NCBI GenBank assembly: GCA_014055465.1
Contig: WIAF01000003.1
Location: 1-64,000, forward strand
Reading direction: 5' to 3'
Length of the DNA: 64,000 nt
Source: Nitrospira sp. CR1.1
Lineage (GTDB): Bacteria > Nitrospirota > Nitrospiria > Nitrospirales > Nitrospiraceae
In this document: positions 35,278 through 43,857 of the stretch, piece after piece
How positions within the stretch are numbered: the first letter of the stretch is position 1
How the letters are laid out: every line of letters starts with the position of its first letter
Notes under the pieces: model-generated
Told to the model about the DNA's origin: nothing
The model's database searches: none
The model's input: only the letters and a program-made list of their open reading frames with translations
Program-made: the position numbers and the translations under genes

Positions 35278-35413
35278 CGGTCTATGGGGAGACTTGCTTG
35301 ACGGAAAGGACCGGTGCAAATATTGGCCGGGACTGGTATGGTAAGGCGCATGTGATGGCCGTCGCCCGTATCAGATCCATTGGACCGAGTCGTCCGCGAG
35401 GGGAAGGAGCACC

Positions 35414-36070
35414 GTGGCTAGAGCGCGCATTGTCATCGCCGATGACCATAGTTTAGTGTTGGAAGCCTATCGGCAATTGCTGGAGCCGGACTATGAGGTG
35501 GTCGGCACGGCCTCGAATGGGCAGGAACTCCTGGACATCGCCCCCGCCTTACATCCGGATATCGTCATGCTCGACATTTCCATGCCGACCATGAACGGCT
35601 TGGAAGTCACGAAGCTGCTGCGAGCCGCAGTTCCTCAGGCCAGGATTATATTTGTGACGATGATGAGCGAACCCTTTTATATTTCGCAGGCCTTTCAGAT
35701 GGGCGCTTCGGCCTATGTCCTGAAACAGTCTGCCTCTACGGAATTGTTGTCTGCCCTGAAGGCCGCACTCAGGAATCAGCGGTACATTTCACCGCAACTG
35801 TCCCTCGAGGTGCAGGATGCCATCGAAACGCCCTGGGTCAAACCGGAAGGGTTTTCCTCCAAATTGACCCCTCGTCAGCAAGAGGTGCTGCAGCTGCTGA
35901 CAAAAGGCATGTCCACGAGAGAAATTGCCACGACCATGCGCGTCTCCACGAAGGCCGTTGAATTCCACAAGGGCAATATCACGCGCCGCCTCGGCATCCG
36001 CACCACCGCGGAGCTGACGCGCTTTGCCCTCTCGCAAGGCCTTACGACACTGAACGACCAACACCCCTGA
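35414..36070 (+). CDS. LuxR/NarL-type response regulator 1
   Basis: A 218-residue regulator. Receiver domain (residues 4-120): IVIADDH, acceptor Asp in DIVMLDISMPTMNG, switch Thr in IIFVTMMS, Lys in YVLKQS. C-terminal LuxR helix-turn-helix (about 145-210): LTPRQQEVLQLLTKGMSTRE, then VSTKAVEFHKGNITRRLGI. GTG start with GGGGAAGGAG upstream. Divergent from sodB and preceded by the same CTAG promoter type as the putative regulon. No kinase is adjacent; the HisKA_3 kinases at 24.5-29.9 kb are the nearest plausible partners. It is the leading candidate to bind the CTAG palindrome. Confidence 0.93.
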   Translation: MARARIVIADDHSLVLEAYRQLLEPDYEVVGTASNGQELLDIAPALHPDIVMLDISMPTMNGLEVTKLLRAAVPQARIIFVTMMSEPFYISQAFQMGASAYVLKQSASTELLSALKAALRNQRYISPQLSLEVQDAIETPWVKPEGFSSKLTPRQQEVLQLLTKGMSTREIATTMRVSTKAVEFHKGNITRRLGIRTTAELTRFALSQGLTTLNDQHP

Positions 36071-36074
36071 CTGA

Positions 36075-36758
36075 TCAGGACTGAGAGCCGGGTACCGTGG
36101 GCTGCTGCGGCATGGCAATGAGCCCGATTGCAATGGCGTGTTTGGTGAGTTCTGCGGTGCTGCGGATCCCGAGTTGCTTCATGATGCGAGTTTTGTGAAA
36201 TTCGACGGTTTTGAGAGACACGTTGAGAGTCGAGGCAATTTCCTTCATCGATTGGCCTTCGGCGATCAGCTGAAGAACTTCCCGCTGCCGGCCGCTGAGC
36301 AGGTCGTTGGATGGCGGCGAACCGGCCGGAGCCGGCGGAACCGGATTGAGCGCTTGCGCCACCAGATTTTCCGCCACGCTGGGAGACACGTACAGCCGCC
36401 CTTTCAACACTTCCATAATCGCGAACACCAGTTCCTCCGACACGGATTGCTTCAAGACATACCCGGAGACGCCGGCGCGAAAGGCCTCCGTCACAAAATA
36501 TTGCTCGCTATGCATCGTCAGCACGAGCAGTTTCACCTGCGGAACCGACTTCTTGATCTGCCGGCAGGCATCGAGTCCGTTCAGCAGAGGTAGCGCGATA
36601 TCCACCAGGGCGATATCGGGCTTCTCCTTTTCAACGGCTCGAACGAGCGCGCGCCCGTCAGCGACCCTGCCGCACAATTGAAAACCGTGTTCCAGCAGCT
36701 TTTCTATACCCTCCGCAACGAGGGTGTGGTCATCGGCGATGAGTACTCGTGGTTTCAT
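36075..36758 (-). CDS. LuxR/NarL-type response regulator 2
   Basis: A 227-residue regulator convergent with regulator 1 (stops 5 nt apart). Receiver: VLIADDHTLVAEG, acceptor Asp in DIALVDIALPLLNG, VLTMHSE, YVLKQS. The linker carries a Pro-rich stretch (NPVPPAPAGSPPS). LuxR HTH: LSGRQREVLQLIAEGQSMKE, then VSLKTVEFHKTRIMKQLGI. GGAGCG precedes ATG 36758. The recognition helix (LKTVEFHKTRIMK) differs from regulator 1 (TKAVEFHKGNITR), so the targets may differ. No CTAG element upstream. Confidence 0.93.
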   Translation of the reverse strand: MKPRVLIADDHTLVAEGIEKLLEHGFQLCGRVADGRALVRAVEKEKPDIALVDIALPLLNGLDACRQIKKSVPQVKLLVLTMHSEQYFVTEAFRAGVSGYVLKQSVSEELVFAIMEVLKGRLYVSPSVAENLVAQALNPVPPAPAGSPPSNDLLSGRQREVLQLIAEGQSMKEIASTLNVSLKTVEFHKTRIMKQLGIRSTAELTKHAIAIGLIAMPQQPTVPGSQS

Positions 36759-36846
36759 GAACACGCTCCGGGCTGGTGGAGAAGCCGCGTAGGGACGGCT
36801 GGAGAATCCTACCACTCTCTCCGCATGATTTCGAGTGGCCTGTCGG

Positions 36847-38163
36847 TCACAATTCTTTCGACCAGAAAAAAATGATGCCATGCCCGCCCTTGGTGGGCGG
36901 CGCCCCGCCCGGGTCCCGATAGATGCCAAAATTGTACGTGTAATTTAATTCCACCTGTGATTTCCATGGGGCGCCCGTCACCAATCCGCCGCCTACAGCC
37001 GGCATCGAGTCCGTGATATTTTTGACCGCATTGCTCGATGTAAAAACGGGACGCTCGACCAGCCCCCAGGTCGCCTCCACGTAGGGATACATAAAAAATA
37101 CGGCCTCGTAGCGATATTGCAGATTGGCCACGGCATAACGGGTCGGAAATAATTCGTTGAAGGCCACGCCGTGGATCATCGGGAGAGAGATGGCCTCCCA
37201 TTCATACCCGGTCGGCCGTCCCGGAAGCCGGAAGGCCGAAAATCGATCCAGGTCTTTCCCGATCCCCGCATGGACACTGCTCAACAAACGATGCTTGTCA
37301 CTGTCGATGAACGGCAATCCCGTTGCCAGCAACGCATAGGCGCTGGCTTGAATGTACGTCCGCTCCTTTTTGAAGTCCGGGGTATTGAACGGGGCGCCTC
37401 CCCATTGATCCCACTTCGCTCGGTGGCCGTGCAGCAGATCACCGCCCATGGTGAACCCTTCATGCGGAAGCTCCATCAGATTTCGTTTGAGCGCATCGGC
37501 CCGTATTCGAAAATGAATGCGGCCTTCATACGTGTCCTTCGGCACGCCATATTCCGCGGACGTGTGGCCGGTGCCCTTGAACCAACGATACCCCGCTTCG
37601 TAGGTGACTGAAATGTTCACCGCGCTGTCCTGCCGAAATGGATGGACCGGAAGCCGGTAGCCCAGCCCGGCGCCGGCAAAGGCATAGCTCCACTCCAACT
37701 CGGTGCCTCGCTGACGTTGTCCTTGAACATACTCCGACCGGCCTAATGGAAGGATGAAGTTGTCCCACGTGAACAGGAGCGACCAGTTCGGGTAGTCGCG
37801 TAGCCCGATCGTGTAGTCCACGTCGTTCACGACCCCGGAAAAAGTACCGCGAAGACGCCGGTTGTCATCATCCCAATTGCGCCAGACATAGAGGGCGCCA
37901 AACGGAAGCATTTCCTGCTGGGCCGGTCCATTAGGAATAGCCTGAATCCCGAAGCTGATCGCCGTGACGCTCCGGCGGTCCCTGGGAGGCACATAGATTT
38001 CCTCTCCGAATAAGGTGGTTCGAAAAGGCTCGCCGGCAATCGGCGTGGGTTCTTCGGCCAGCGCAACGTCTTGTTTTCCGCCGAGCATGACGCTCCCCGT
38101 TACCCAGACACTTACTATGCAGACACTCAGACGACAGAACCATTCACACGCAGCACGACGCAT
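36847..38163 (-). CDS. Outer-membrane beta-barrel protein
   Basis: A 438-residue exported protein. The N-terminal signal is unusually long (cleavage near ALAEE, residue 37). Alternating aromatic strands run throughout (GALYVWRNWDDDNRRLRGTF, WSLLFTWDNFILPLG, ELEWSYAFAGAGLGYRL, VNISVTYEAGYRWF, LQYRYEAVFFMYPYVEATWG). The last strands SQVELNYTYNFGIYRD and HGIIFFWSKEL resemble surface-antigen/BamA-type barrels, though no POTRA domains are present. Function unknown. Preceded by P13. Confidence 0.75.
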   Translation of the reverse strand: MRRAACEWFCRLSVCIVSVWVTGSVMLGGKQDVALAEEPTPIAGEPFRTTLFGEEIYVPPRDRRSVTAISFGIQAIPNGPAQQEMLPFGALYVWRNWDDDNRRLRGTFSGVVNDVDYTIGLRDYPNWSLLFTWDNFILPLGRSEYVQGQRQRGTELEWSYAFAGAGLGYRLPVHPFRQDSAVNISVTYEAGYRWFKGTGHTSAEYGVPKDTYEGRIHFRIRADALKRNLMELPHEGFTMGGDLLHGHRAKWDQWGGAPFNTPDFKKERTYIQASAYALLATGLPFIDSDKHRLLSSVHAGIGKDLDRFSAFRLPGRPTGYEWEAISLPMIHGVAFNELFPTRYAVANLQYRYEAVFFMYPYVEATWGLVERPVFTSSNAVKNITDSMPAVGGGLVTGAPWKSQVELNYTYNFGIYRDPGGAPPTKGGHGIIFFWSKEL

Positions 38164-38216
38164 CAGCTCTATTGCTCCTGACGGTGACGTTCGATTCCGT
38201 GACGGCCGGCGTCATT

Positions 38217-38262
38217 CTTATATGTCAGCCGCGGCACATCTGCGCCCTAGTGAACTCCCTAG
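38217..38262 (-). promoter_or_regulatory. CTAG-palindrome promoter P13 (outer-membrane barrel gene)
   Basis: Minus strand CTAGG-GAGTTC-ACTAG (38262-38247), then 24 nt, TATAAG (38222-38217). The gene starts at 38163. Confidence 0.6.
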
Positions 38263-38666
38263 GTTGCCTGATTCCTGAGCACTCCTGCTGCGATCGCCAA
38301 TGCATTGCGCGAACGATCAATTCAGTCGGCGAGATCCGGGTTCCCTTGAACTGCTGGTCATGTACAGAGTGGAGGGACGGCCGCATCCATTCCGCCAGCA
38401 CGAGAAGACACCCGTCACACCGCCAGATCGAGACCGAAACCACAGCGGTCCGTGACACCTTGAAACTTTGCTTGAGCCGATTCACACCGGCTCTGGCCCG
38501 GCTGCTCGGACGAACTCCGTCCGATTAGCGCTTCCAGTTAATCAAGAAAAATGTCCCAGCTTGCGTGTGTTTCAAAGGAAGTTTGTATACCGACAAGCCG
38601 AGTGGGCGAATCGACCAGTGCCCCCGCGAATCAAGCAGGCGCAGGCCGATACGCCTTAAAGATCTG
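38263..38666. other. Intergenic stretch, nothing recognised
   Basis: About 400 bases. A GTG-started minus-strand frame (38485 downwards) contains CDGC but has no binding site and would run through promoter P13, so it is not called. Confidence 0.4.
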
Positions 38667-39362
38667 TCAAGGCAGGGCTTGGAGCGAGGCGTCCAGCGGG
38701 GTGAGCGATTCTGAATTCCTGCCGATTGCCAGTGCCTCGACCGCCCGACCGAATCGATTAGTCGTTCCGTTTCCCCTGATCGTCAACCGATCCCCGATGT
38801 GGAGGGAGCGCCGGAGTTCCTGGCTGGCATCGGGAGGAAAGCGAACCTGCGTCTCATCCGACAGCAACAGGCCCTGAACATATTTTCTCACGGGGTGATA
38901 GAAGAACGCGCGAATGGTCCCCGCGGCGCTCATTTCAGTCATCGACAGTGTGTGCTGATCCGGCATGGGAAGGTCCAGGCGCAACGGTACGATGAACGTC
39001 GTTCCCGCAGTCTGATTGGTCATCACATCGGCTTGAACCAGCCGTTCTTCGGGGAAAAGCCGGCCATACACCCGCACAACATCTCCCGGCTTGAACGCGC
39101 TGACCAGGTGGTCTGCCGCGCGGGAGGTGACATACAGATGCGTGCCATCGGCGAGGAAGAGTCCCTCTACTTCTCCCCGTGGATCCAGGATAAAACGATC
39201 CACTGTACCCTCTGCGGCAAGCACTCCATAGCCCTGGTCATTGGGCGTCATGTCGGCAGAAGAAATCTGCTCGGCTGCCAGGGCGCACAAGGACGCAACC
39301 TGCCCATATTGCAACCAGCCAATCATCGCCCCGACCACCATGAGTCCTCTGCCGTTCAACAT
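38667..39362 (-). CDS. Exported protein with two OB-like repeats
   Basis: A 231-residue protein. An N-terminal hydrophobic signal is followed by two copies of a 60-residue module: GTVDRFILDPRGEVEGLFLA...PGDVVRVYG and GTIRAFFYHPVRKYVQGLLL...IGDRLTIRG. Both read as OB-fold-like strand patterns separated by a linker. AAGGAGG seven bases before ATG 39362 sets the start; a longer frame would overlap the GH15 gene. Nothing identifies the ligand. Possibly co-transcribed with GH15, which ends 38 nt upstream. Confidence 0.55.
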   Translation of the reverse strand: MLNGRGLMVVGAMIGWLQYGQVASLCALAAEQISSADMTPNDQGYGVLAAEGTVDRFILDPRGEVEGLFLADGTHLYVTSRAADHLVSAFKPGDVVRVYGRLFPEERLVQADVMTNQTAGTTFIVPLRLDLPMPDQHTLSMTEMSAAGTIRAFFYHPVRKYVQGLLLSDETQVRFPPDASQELRRSLHIGDRLTIRGNGTTNRFGRAVEALAIGRNSESLTPLDASLQALP

Positions 39363-39399
39363 CTGCCTCCTTGCCATTGCCACCACATGCCCCGGCGGC

Positions 39400-41196
39400 T
39401 CAACTCCGCTGCCGGCGCTCGGCAGGGCTTTCCATGCGGGAGAATCCATAGGCCGAGTCGATCAGGGACACGTGAGAAAACGCTTGCGGAAAATTTCCGA
39501 CCAGCCGTTGGTTCTTCAGATCATATTCTTCTGCCAGCAACCCGACATCGTTGCTCAACCCGATCAAACGTTCATACAACCGGCGGGCTTCATCCACGCG
39601 ACCGGAAAGAAGCAGATTGTCTACCAGCCAGAATGAACAGGGCAGGAACATCCCCTCATCACCGGGGAGTCCGTCCAACTGGCCGGATGGCTGATACCGC
39701 ATGACCAATCCATCCACCGTCAACTCCCGTTCAATGGCGTGCAGCGTCCCCTGCACGCGGGGATCGAATGCCGGCAGAAACCCTACGAGCGGAATCATCA
39801 ACAAACTGCCGTCCAGCGAAGTCCCGCCATAATATTGGACGAACGTCCCTCGATTCGAATCGTACCCCTCACGGCACACCTGGTCGTGAATCGTCGCGCG
39901 AAGGGCGCGCCATTGCTCCAGCGGTCCTTCGAAATGACATCGCTCGATTGCCTTCACCGCCCGGTCGACCGCAACCCAGGCCATCACCTTGGAGTGGGTG
40001 AAATGCCGGCGCGGCCCTCGGACTTCCCAGATGCCCTCATCGGGGCGATCCCAGGCCGATTCGAGAAATTCCATGATGGCATGTTGCACGCGCCAGGAAT
40101 CGTTACTGCCCGCCAGACCTGACTCCCTGGCCTGGTGCATGGTATCCATCATCTCGCCATAGACGTCCAACTGAAACTGCCGGGAGGCCGCATTGCCGAT
40201 TCTCACAGGAGTGGATCGCTCATAGCCCGGCAACCAGTCCAACTCGAACTCTGTCAGCCGCCGTTCGCCGCCAATGCCGTACATGATTTGCAAGTCGGAA
40301 GGCTTGCCCGCCACCGCGCGCAGCAGCCATTCGCGCCAGGCCTTGGCCTCACTATGGTATCCAGCCGTCAGCAAGGCATAGAGCGTAAAGGTCGCATCTC
40401 GAATCCAGCAATACCGGTAATCCCAATTGCGCACTCCCCCGAGTAATTCCGGAAGCGAGGTGGTCGGCGCGGCGACAATACCGCCAGTCGGAGCATAGGT
40501 CAGGGCTTTCAGCGTAATCAGCGAGCGAATGACGTCATTGCGCCAGGCGCCCTGGTACGTGCAGCGTTGCGACCATTTATTCCACCAGAGCTCGGTCTCC
40601 GCTAACGCTCGTTCCGTAGTCATCGGCTTGGGAGGCGTATCATGTGACGCTCGCCACGTCAGCGTGAAAGGTATTTCCTGGCCCTCCGCGACGCTGAAAT
40701 CGGCGACGGTCGAAAATCCCTCCCCCCTCATTTCGAGCTCAGTTTCCAGGTAGACCGCATCGGGCCCGGCCACCGCCTTCAAGAAAGGGCGCTGGTAACT
40801 GACCCATGGCACGATCGATCCGTAGTCGAACCGCAGGGTCAATTCCATCTTCATCCGCACCGTTCCCTTGACTCCCGTGACGATGCGCACCACATTGATG
40901 TTGCGATCACGCGGCGGCATAAAATCGATCACCCTCGCGGTCCCCGTTGGCGTGACGTAGTGCGTTTCCAGCACCAGGGTGTCTCCCCGGTACCGTCGAC
41001 GAATCGTTGTGCTATTCTCCTGGGGCGTGATGAGCCATCGGCCATGTTCTGGCGTGCCCAGGAGCGCGGCGAAGCAGGCCGGCGAATCGAAGCGCGGCAG
41101 GCACAGCCAATCGAGAGATCCCTCGCGGGAAACCAGCGCCGCCGTGTGTGTATCTCCGATCAGCGCATAGTCTTCGATTTTGGTCCCGGCATGCAT
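39400..41196 (-). CDS. GH15 glycoside hydrolase (glucoamylase/trehalase-like)
   Basis: A 598-residue protein. The N-terminal beta-sandwich begins with the conserved IEDYALIGDTHTAALVSREGSLDWLCLPRFDSPACFAALLG region (split here by family motif boundaries at residues 6-46). The (alpha/alpha)6 barrel includes NWDYRYCWIRDATFTLYAL (general acid region), GIGGERRLTEFELDWLPGY, WEVRGPRRHFTHSKVMAWVA and FLPCSFWLVDNLLLSGRVDEA. Family members hydrolyse alpha-glucans or trehalose; the local glycogen/trehalose genes fit either. ATG 41196 with GAGG upstream is preferred over the in-frame GTG at 41202. Confidence 0.92.
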   Translation of the reverse strand: MHAGTKIEDYALIGDTHTAALVSREGSLDWLCLPRFDSPACFAALLGTPEHGRWLITPQENSTTIRRRYRGDTLVLETHYVTPTGTARVIDFMPPRDRNINVVRIVTGVKGTVRMKMELTLRFDYGSIVPWVSYQRPFLKAVAGPDAVYLETELEMRGEGFSTVADFSVAEGQEIPFTLTWRASHDTPPKPMTTERALAETELWWNKWSQRCTYQGAWRNDVIRSLITLKALTYAPTGGIVAAPTTSLPELLGGVRNWDYRYCWIRDATFTLYALLTAGYHSEAKAWREWLLRAVAGKPSDLQIMYGIGGERRLTEFELDWLPGYERSTPVRIGNAASRQFQLDVYGEMMDTMHQARESGLAGSNDSWRVQHAIMEFLESAWDRPDEGIWEVRGPRRHFTHSKVMAWVAVDRAVKAIERCHFEGPLEQWRALRATIHDQVCREGYDSNRGTFVQYYGGTSLDGSLLMIPLVGFLPAFDPRVQGTLHAIERELTVDGLVMRYQPSGQLDGLPGDEGMFLPCSFWLVDNLLLSGRVDEARRLYERLIGLSNDVGLLAEEYDLKNQRLVGNFPQAFSHVSLIDSAYGFSRMESPAERRQRS

Positions 41197-41304
41197 CGAC
41201 ACCTCGCGTTAAGTGCAGTGAGATTCGTGATTGATTCATTGTAGACTGTACAGATGAGCACGAGGCGAAACAACCCTTATCATCCAGGGATCCAAGGAGG
41301 AACC

Positions 41305-41628
41305 ATGCGAAAAATCGTGGAGAAAAAATCCCAGCCCCGCAAGAAATCACCTTCCGTGAGGAAAGGCGTCCCCAAAAGGGAAATCGAGCCGGCAGCGCAT
41401 GTCATCAAGAGAAAACCGAAGAAGCGCACCTCGAAATCAACCACGACAGCCAAGGCCGCCAGGGTGAAACAGAAGACCTCGAAGCCGGCTGCGAGCCGCT
41501 CTTCCAGTTCGAGTCGCAAGGCCAAGACGGTCGGCCGTGCGGTCGGCAAGGTCTTGGGCCGAGCGATCGGAACGGTGGAGCGGGCCCTCACCCGAGTGAT
41601 GCCGAATTCGAATGCCTCGAAGAAGTAG
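41305..41628 (+). CDS. Histone H1-like, Lys/Ser-rich basic protein
   Basis: A 107-residue, strongly basic protein: MRKIVEKKSQPRKKSPSVRK, then KRKPKKRTSKSTTTAKAARV and a Ser-rich stretch (SRSSSSSRK). The C-terminal end GRAVGKVLGRAIGTVERALT forms an amphipathic helix. The composition resembles bacterial H1-like nucleoid proteins that bind DNA non-specifically. AAGGAGG precedes the ATG. Composition alone supports the call. Confidence 0.6.
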   Translation: MRKIVEKKSQPRKKSPSVRKGVPKREIEPAAHVIKRKPKKRTSKSTTTAKAARVKQKTSKPAASRSSSSSRKAKTVGRAVGKVLGRAIGTVERALTRVMPNSNASKK

Positions 41629-41655
41629 GTGGCGATCCTATCGGCGAGAGGCTCC

Positions 41656-41700
41656 CTAGGGGGACGCCTAGTAGAGATCCTCAATGGAGGCTTATAGAAT
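41656..41700 (+). promoter_or_regulatory. CTAG-palindrome promoter P14 (Pro-rich exported protein)
   Basis: CTAGG-GGGACG-CCTAG (41656-41671), exactly 23 nt, TAGAAT (41695-41700). This rules out the ATG at 41704 as start and supports 41752. Confidence 0.65.
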
Positions 41701-41751
41701 GGAATGACGCATGAGGCAACGAACGCCTCGCGATGCGCGGAGATGGACTCC

Positions 41752-42084
41752 ATGGCATTTCAGATCTATCGCATATTGAGCTTTGTCTCGCTGGTAGCCG
41801 CGGCGTCACCTGCTCCCGTACACGCCGCGGATCCTGCTCACCAGTCGGCGGAACCGGCGCCACCTCAAACTCCCCAGTCGCAACAACCACCGTCAGCTCC
41901 GCCTCCCTTCCGAATCGATCCGGGAATCCAGAAAGCCCCGGATACGCCTCCCAACCCTAAATCCTTCGTACAGCCACCGGTCGTTGATCCCAAGATGGCG
42001 ATCGATCCGGAACGACCAGGCGGGCCAGCTAATACGGCTACGCCGCCTTCGACGCCGGGTACATCACCGGTCCCCCCACGATGA
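41752..42084 (+). CDS. Exported proline-rich protein
   Basis: A 110-residue protein with a signal peptide (MAFQIYRILSFVSLVAAASP, cleavage near VHAAD). The rest is a low-complexity Pro/Gln/Ala tail (AEPAPPQTPQSQQPPSAPPP; IDPERPGGPANTATPPSTPG). GGAG lies nine bases before ATG 41752; 41743 is the alternative. It is presumably periplasmic or wall-spanning; no function is evident. Confidence 0.6.
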   Translation: MAFQIYRILSFVSLVAAASPAPVHAADPAHQSAEPAPPQTPQSQQPPSAPPPFRIDPGIQKAPDTPPNPKSFVQPPVVDPKMAIDPERPGGPANTATPPSTPGTSPVPPR

Positions 42085-42090
42085 AGTCGA

Positions 42091-42276
42091 TCACGGAAGC
42101 ATGTGCCGGCGCTGACGAGCGTATACCAGCTCATCGGTAATCCTCATGCCCCGTTCATTCCAGTAGATCAGGCGGATGGCCGCTGCGAGAATCTTGCAGC
42201 CGTAAGAAACCGGCTCTCCCTCCCGAAGGTCGATGCGGTAGGCCACGCGATCGATGGCTCGCGCTTCGTCCAGCAT
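42091..42276 (-). CDS. Hypothetical 61-residue protein
   Basis: The frame encodes a compact sequence (MLDEARAIDRVAYRIDLREG; ILAAAIRLIYWNERGMRITD). Codon third positions are GC-rich and the sequence looks globular, but the binding site is poor and no family is recognised. It overlaps nothing else and ends 7 nt from the convergent Pro-rich gene. Confidence 0.35.
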   Translation of the reverse strand: MLDEARAIDRVAYRIDLREGEPVSYGCKILAAAIRLIYWNERGMRITDELVYARQRRHMLP

Positions 42277-42359
42277 AATCCGACATTACGCCCTGCGCGA
42301 AGCAAGGTTCGCAGCGGCCAGGTTATGTCCGCCGGTGAAAGGGCCGCCGGTGCGACCAC

Positions 42360-42503
42360 CTACAGCAAGGGTTGGAAGAGGTCATGGTCCACACGATAGA
42401 AGAGGATGACCTTCCCCTCCATTCCACCAAGCGTCCTGGCTGCCGCTAATCTCCGAACCCGCCGTCTACGATCACCATAGGATTTCGCCCATGCTCTTGC
42501 AAT
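42360..42503 (-). CDS. Possible 47-residue basic protein with ATT start
   Basis: AAAGGAGG is followed five bases later by ATT, opening a frame ARAWAKSYGDRRRRVRRLAA then RTLGGMEGKVILFYRVDHDL ending FQPLL. A TTG one base upstream, in another frame, gives only 18 residues. A mutated ATG is possible. The P15 palindrome lies 84 nt upstream on this strand, the usual distance, though its better -10 faces the other way. Confidence 0.3.
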   Translation of the reverse strand: MARAWAKSYGDRRRRVRRLAAARTLGGMEGKVILFYRVDHDLFQPLL

Positions 42504-42586
42504 CCTGCCCTCCTTTAACCGCGGTCCGGAAGAACAGGTTAGGCGCCTCCCTGGCGCCTCATTTCCGGGCGCGATCAACAGGACTA

Positions 42587-42631
42587 CTAGGGGGCCGCCT
42601 AGTTCAGAATTGCAAAGACACATCGTTATGA
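42587..42631 (+). promoter_or_regulatory. CTAG-palindrome promoter P15 (glycosyltransferase)
   Basis: CTAGG-GGGCCG-CCTAG (42587-42602), 23 nt, TTATGA (42626-42631) on the plus strand, pointing at the GT4 gene 138 nt further. No good hexamer on the minus strand. Confidence 0.5.
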
Positions 42632-42768
42632 TCCAGCACCCAGGAGCGGCACCACACAACCGTCATTTCGTATATCGAAACCGATCACGACCACACCACC
42701 TTCCCCTTGCATGATATCCAGCTAGAGACCACACACAGATCTACATGTGCCGGAAAAGGAGTTCAGGT

Positions 42769-43857
42769 ATGAAGATCGCCCAGGTTGCACCGTTATGGGA
42801 GAGTGTTCCCCCCCTGCTCTATGGCGGAACAGAACGTATCGTGTCATTCATCACGGAAGAGTTGGTCCGCCAGGGCCATGAGGTGACCCTGTTTGCCAGC
42901 GGCGATTCCACGACGACAGCGCGCCTCATGCCCATGTGTGCCGAAGCGCTCCGGTCCACCAGGGTTCTCATGAATTATGAGGCCCCCCTCACGACCATGA
43001 TGGAGAAAGTATTCGGATCGGCGGCGGAGTTTGATCTCATCCATTCGCATCTTGAATTTATTCCGTTCCCGCTGGCCAAGCGTTCCCGAACGCCGATGCT
43101 TACCACGCTGCATGCCCGTCTGGACCAGCCGGAGCTCGTTCCGGTATTCAGGAAATTTGCCGACCTGCCGCTGATATCCGTTTCGGATGCGCAGCGTGAA
43201 CCGCTTCCCTGGGCCAACTGGCAGGCGACAATTCACCCTGGCTTGCCGAAATCTCTGTATACCCCGCGGCACAACCAGGGCGAGTATCTCGTATTCCTCG
43301 GCCGCGTCGCGCCTGAGAAGGGACTGGACCGGGCCATTGAGATCGCGAAACGGGTGGAGATGCCCTTGCGAATCGGCGCCAAAGTCGATTCGCAATATGC
43401 AGGCTATTACACATCGGTGATCGAGCCGTTATTGGATCATCCCCTGGTGGAGTTTCTGGGTGAAGTCACAGACATCGAAAAAGATGATTTGCTGGGACAT
43501 GCCTATGCCCTGCTGGCTCCCTATGCCTGGCCGGAGCCGTTTGGCCTGGCGTTGATTGAATCCTTGGCGTGCGGCACTCCCATTATCGGGTCCCGTTGCG
43601 GCGGCATCCCTGAAATCGTTGAGCATGGGGTGACAGGTTTCCTCTGCGACACGCTCGACGAGATGACCCAAGCAATCAGGCACGTGTCGGTGCTGGAACG
43701 CACCCGATGCCGGCAGGCTTTCGAAGAGCGGTTCTCGTCGGAACGAATGGCGCAGGAATATCTGGCGGTCTATGGGCAGCTGCTGGGCATTCGTACTAGG
43801 ACATCACTGACGTCTTCAGATCTGGCTTCCGGTCTGACTCCCTTGGGCCAGGCCTGA
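42769..43857 (+). CDS. GT4 family glycosyltransferase
   Basis: A 362-residue retaining glycosyltransferase with two Rossmann domains. N-terminal: MKIAQVAPLWESVPPLLYGG, DLIHSHLEF. C-terminal: LVFLGRVAPEKGLDRAIEIA (donor phosphate loop), then EPFGLALIESLACGTPIIGS (the E-x7-E motif) and GGIPEIVEHGVTGFLCD. Acceptor and donor are unknown. AAAAGGAG precedes ATG 42769. Monocistronic; a terminator hairpin follows. Confidence 0.92.
   Translation: MKIAQVAPLWESVPPLLYGGTERIVSFITEELVRQGHEVTLFASGDSTTTARLMPMCAEALRSTRVLMNYEAPLTTMMEKVFGSAAEFDLIHSHLEFIPFPLAKRSRTPMLTTLHARLDQPELVPVFRKFADLPLISVSDAQREPLPWANWQATIHPGLPKSLYTPRHNQGEYLVFLGRVAPEKGLDRAIEIAKRVEMPLRIGAKVDSQYAGYYTSVIEPLLDHPLVEFLGEVTDIEKDDLLGHAYALLAPYAWPEPFGLALIESLACGTPIIGSRCGGIPEIVEHGVTGFLCDTLDEMTQAIRHVSVLERTRCRQAFEERFSSERMAQEYLAVYGQLLGIRTRTSLTSSDLASGLTPLGQA

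Noticed and set aside
38225-38485. Minus-strand 86-residue frame with CDGC
   Set aside because: No ribosome binding site and it would be translated through promoter P13.
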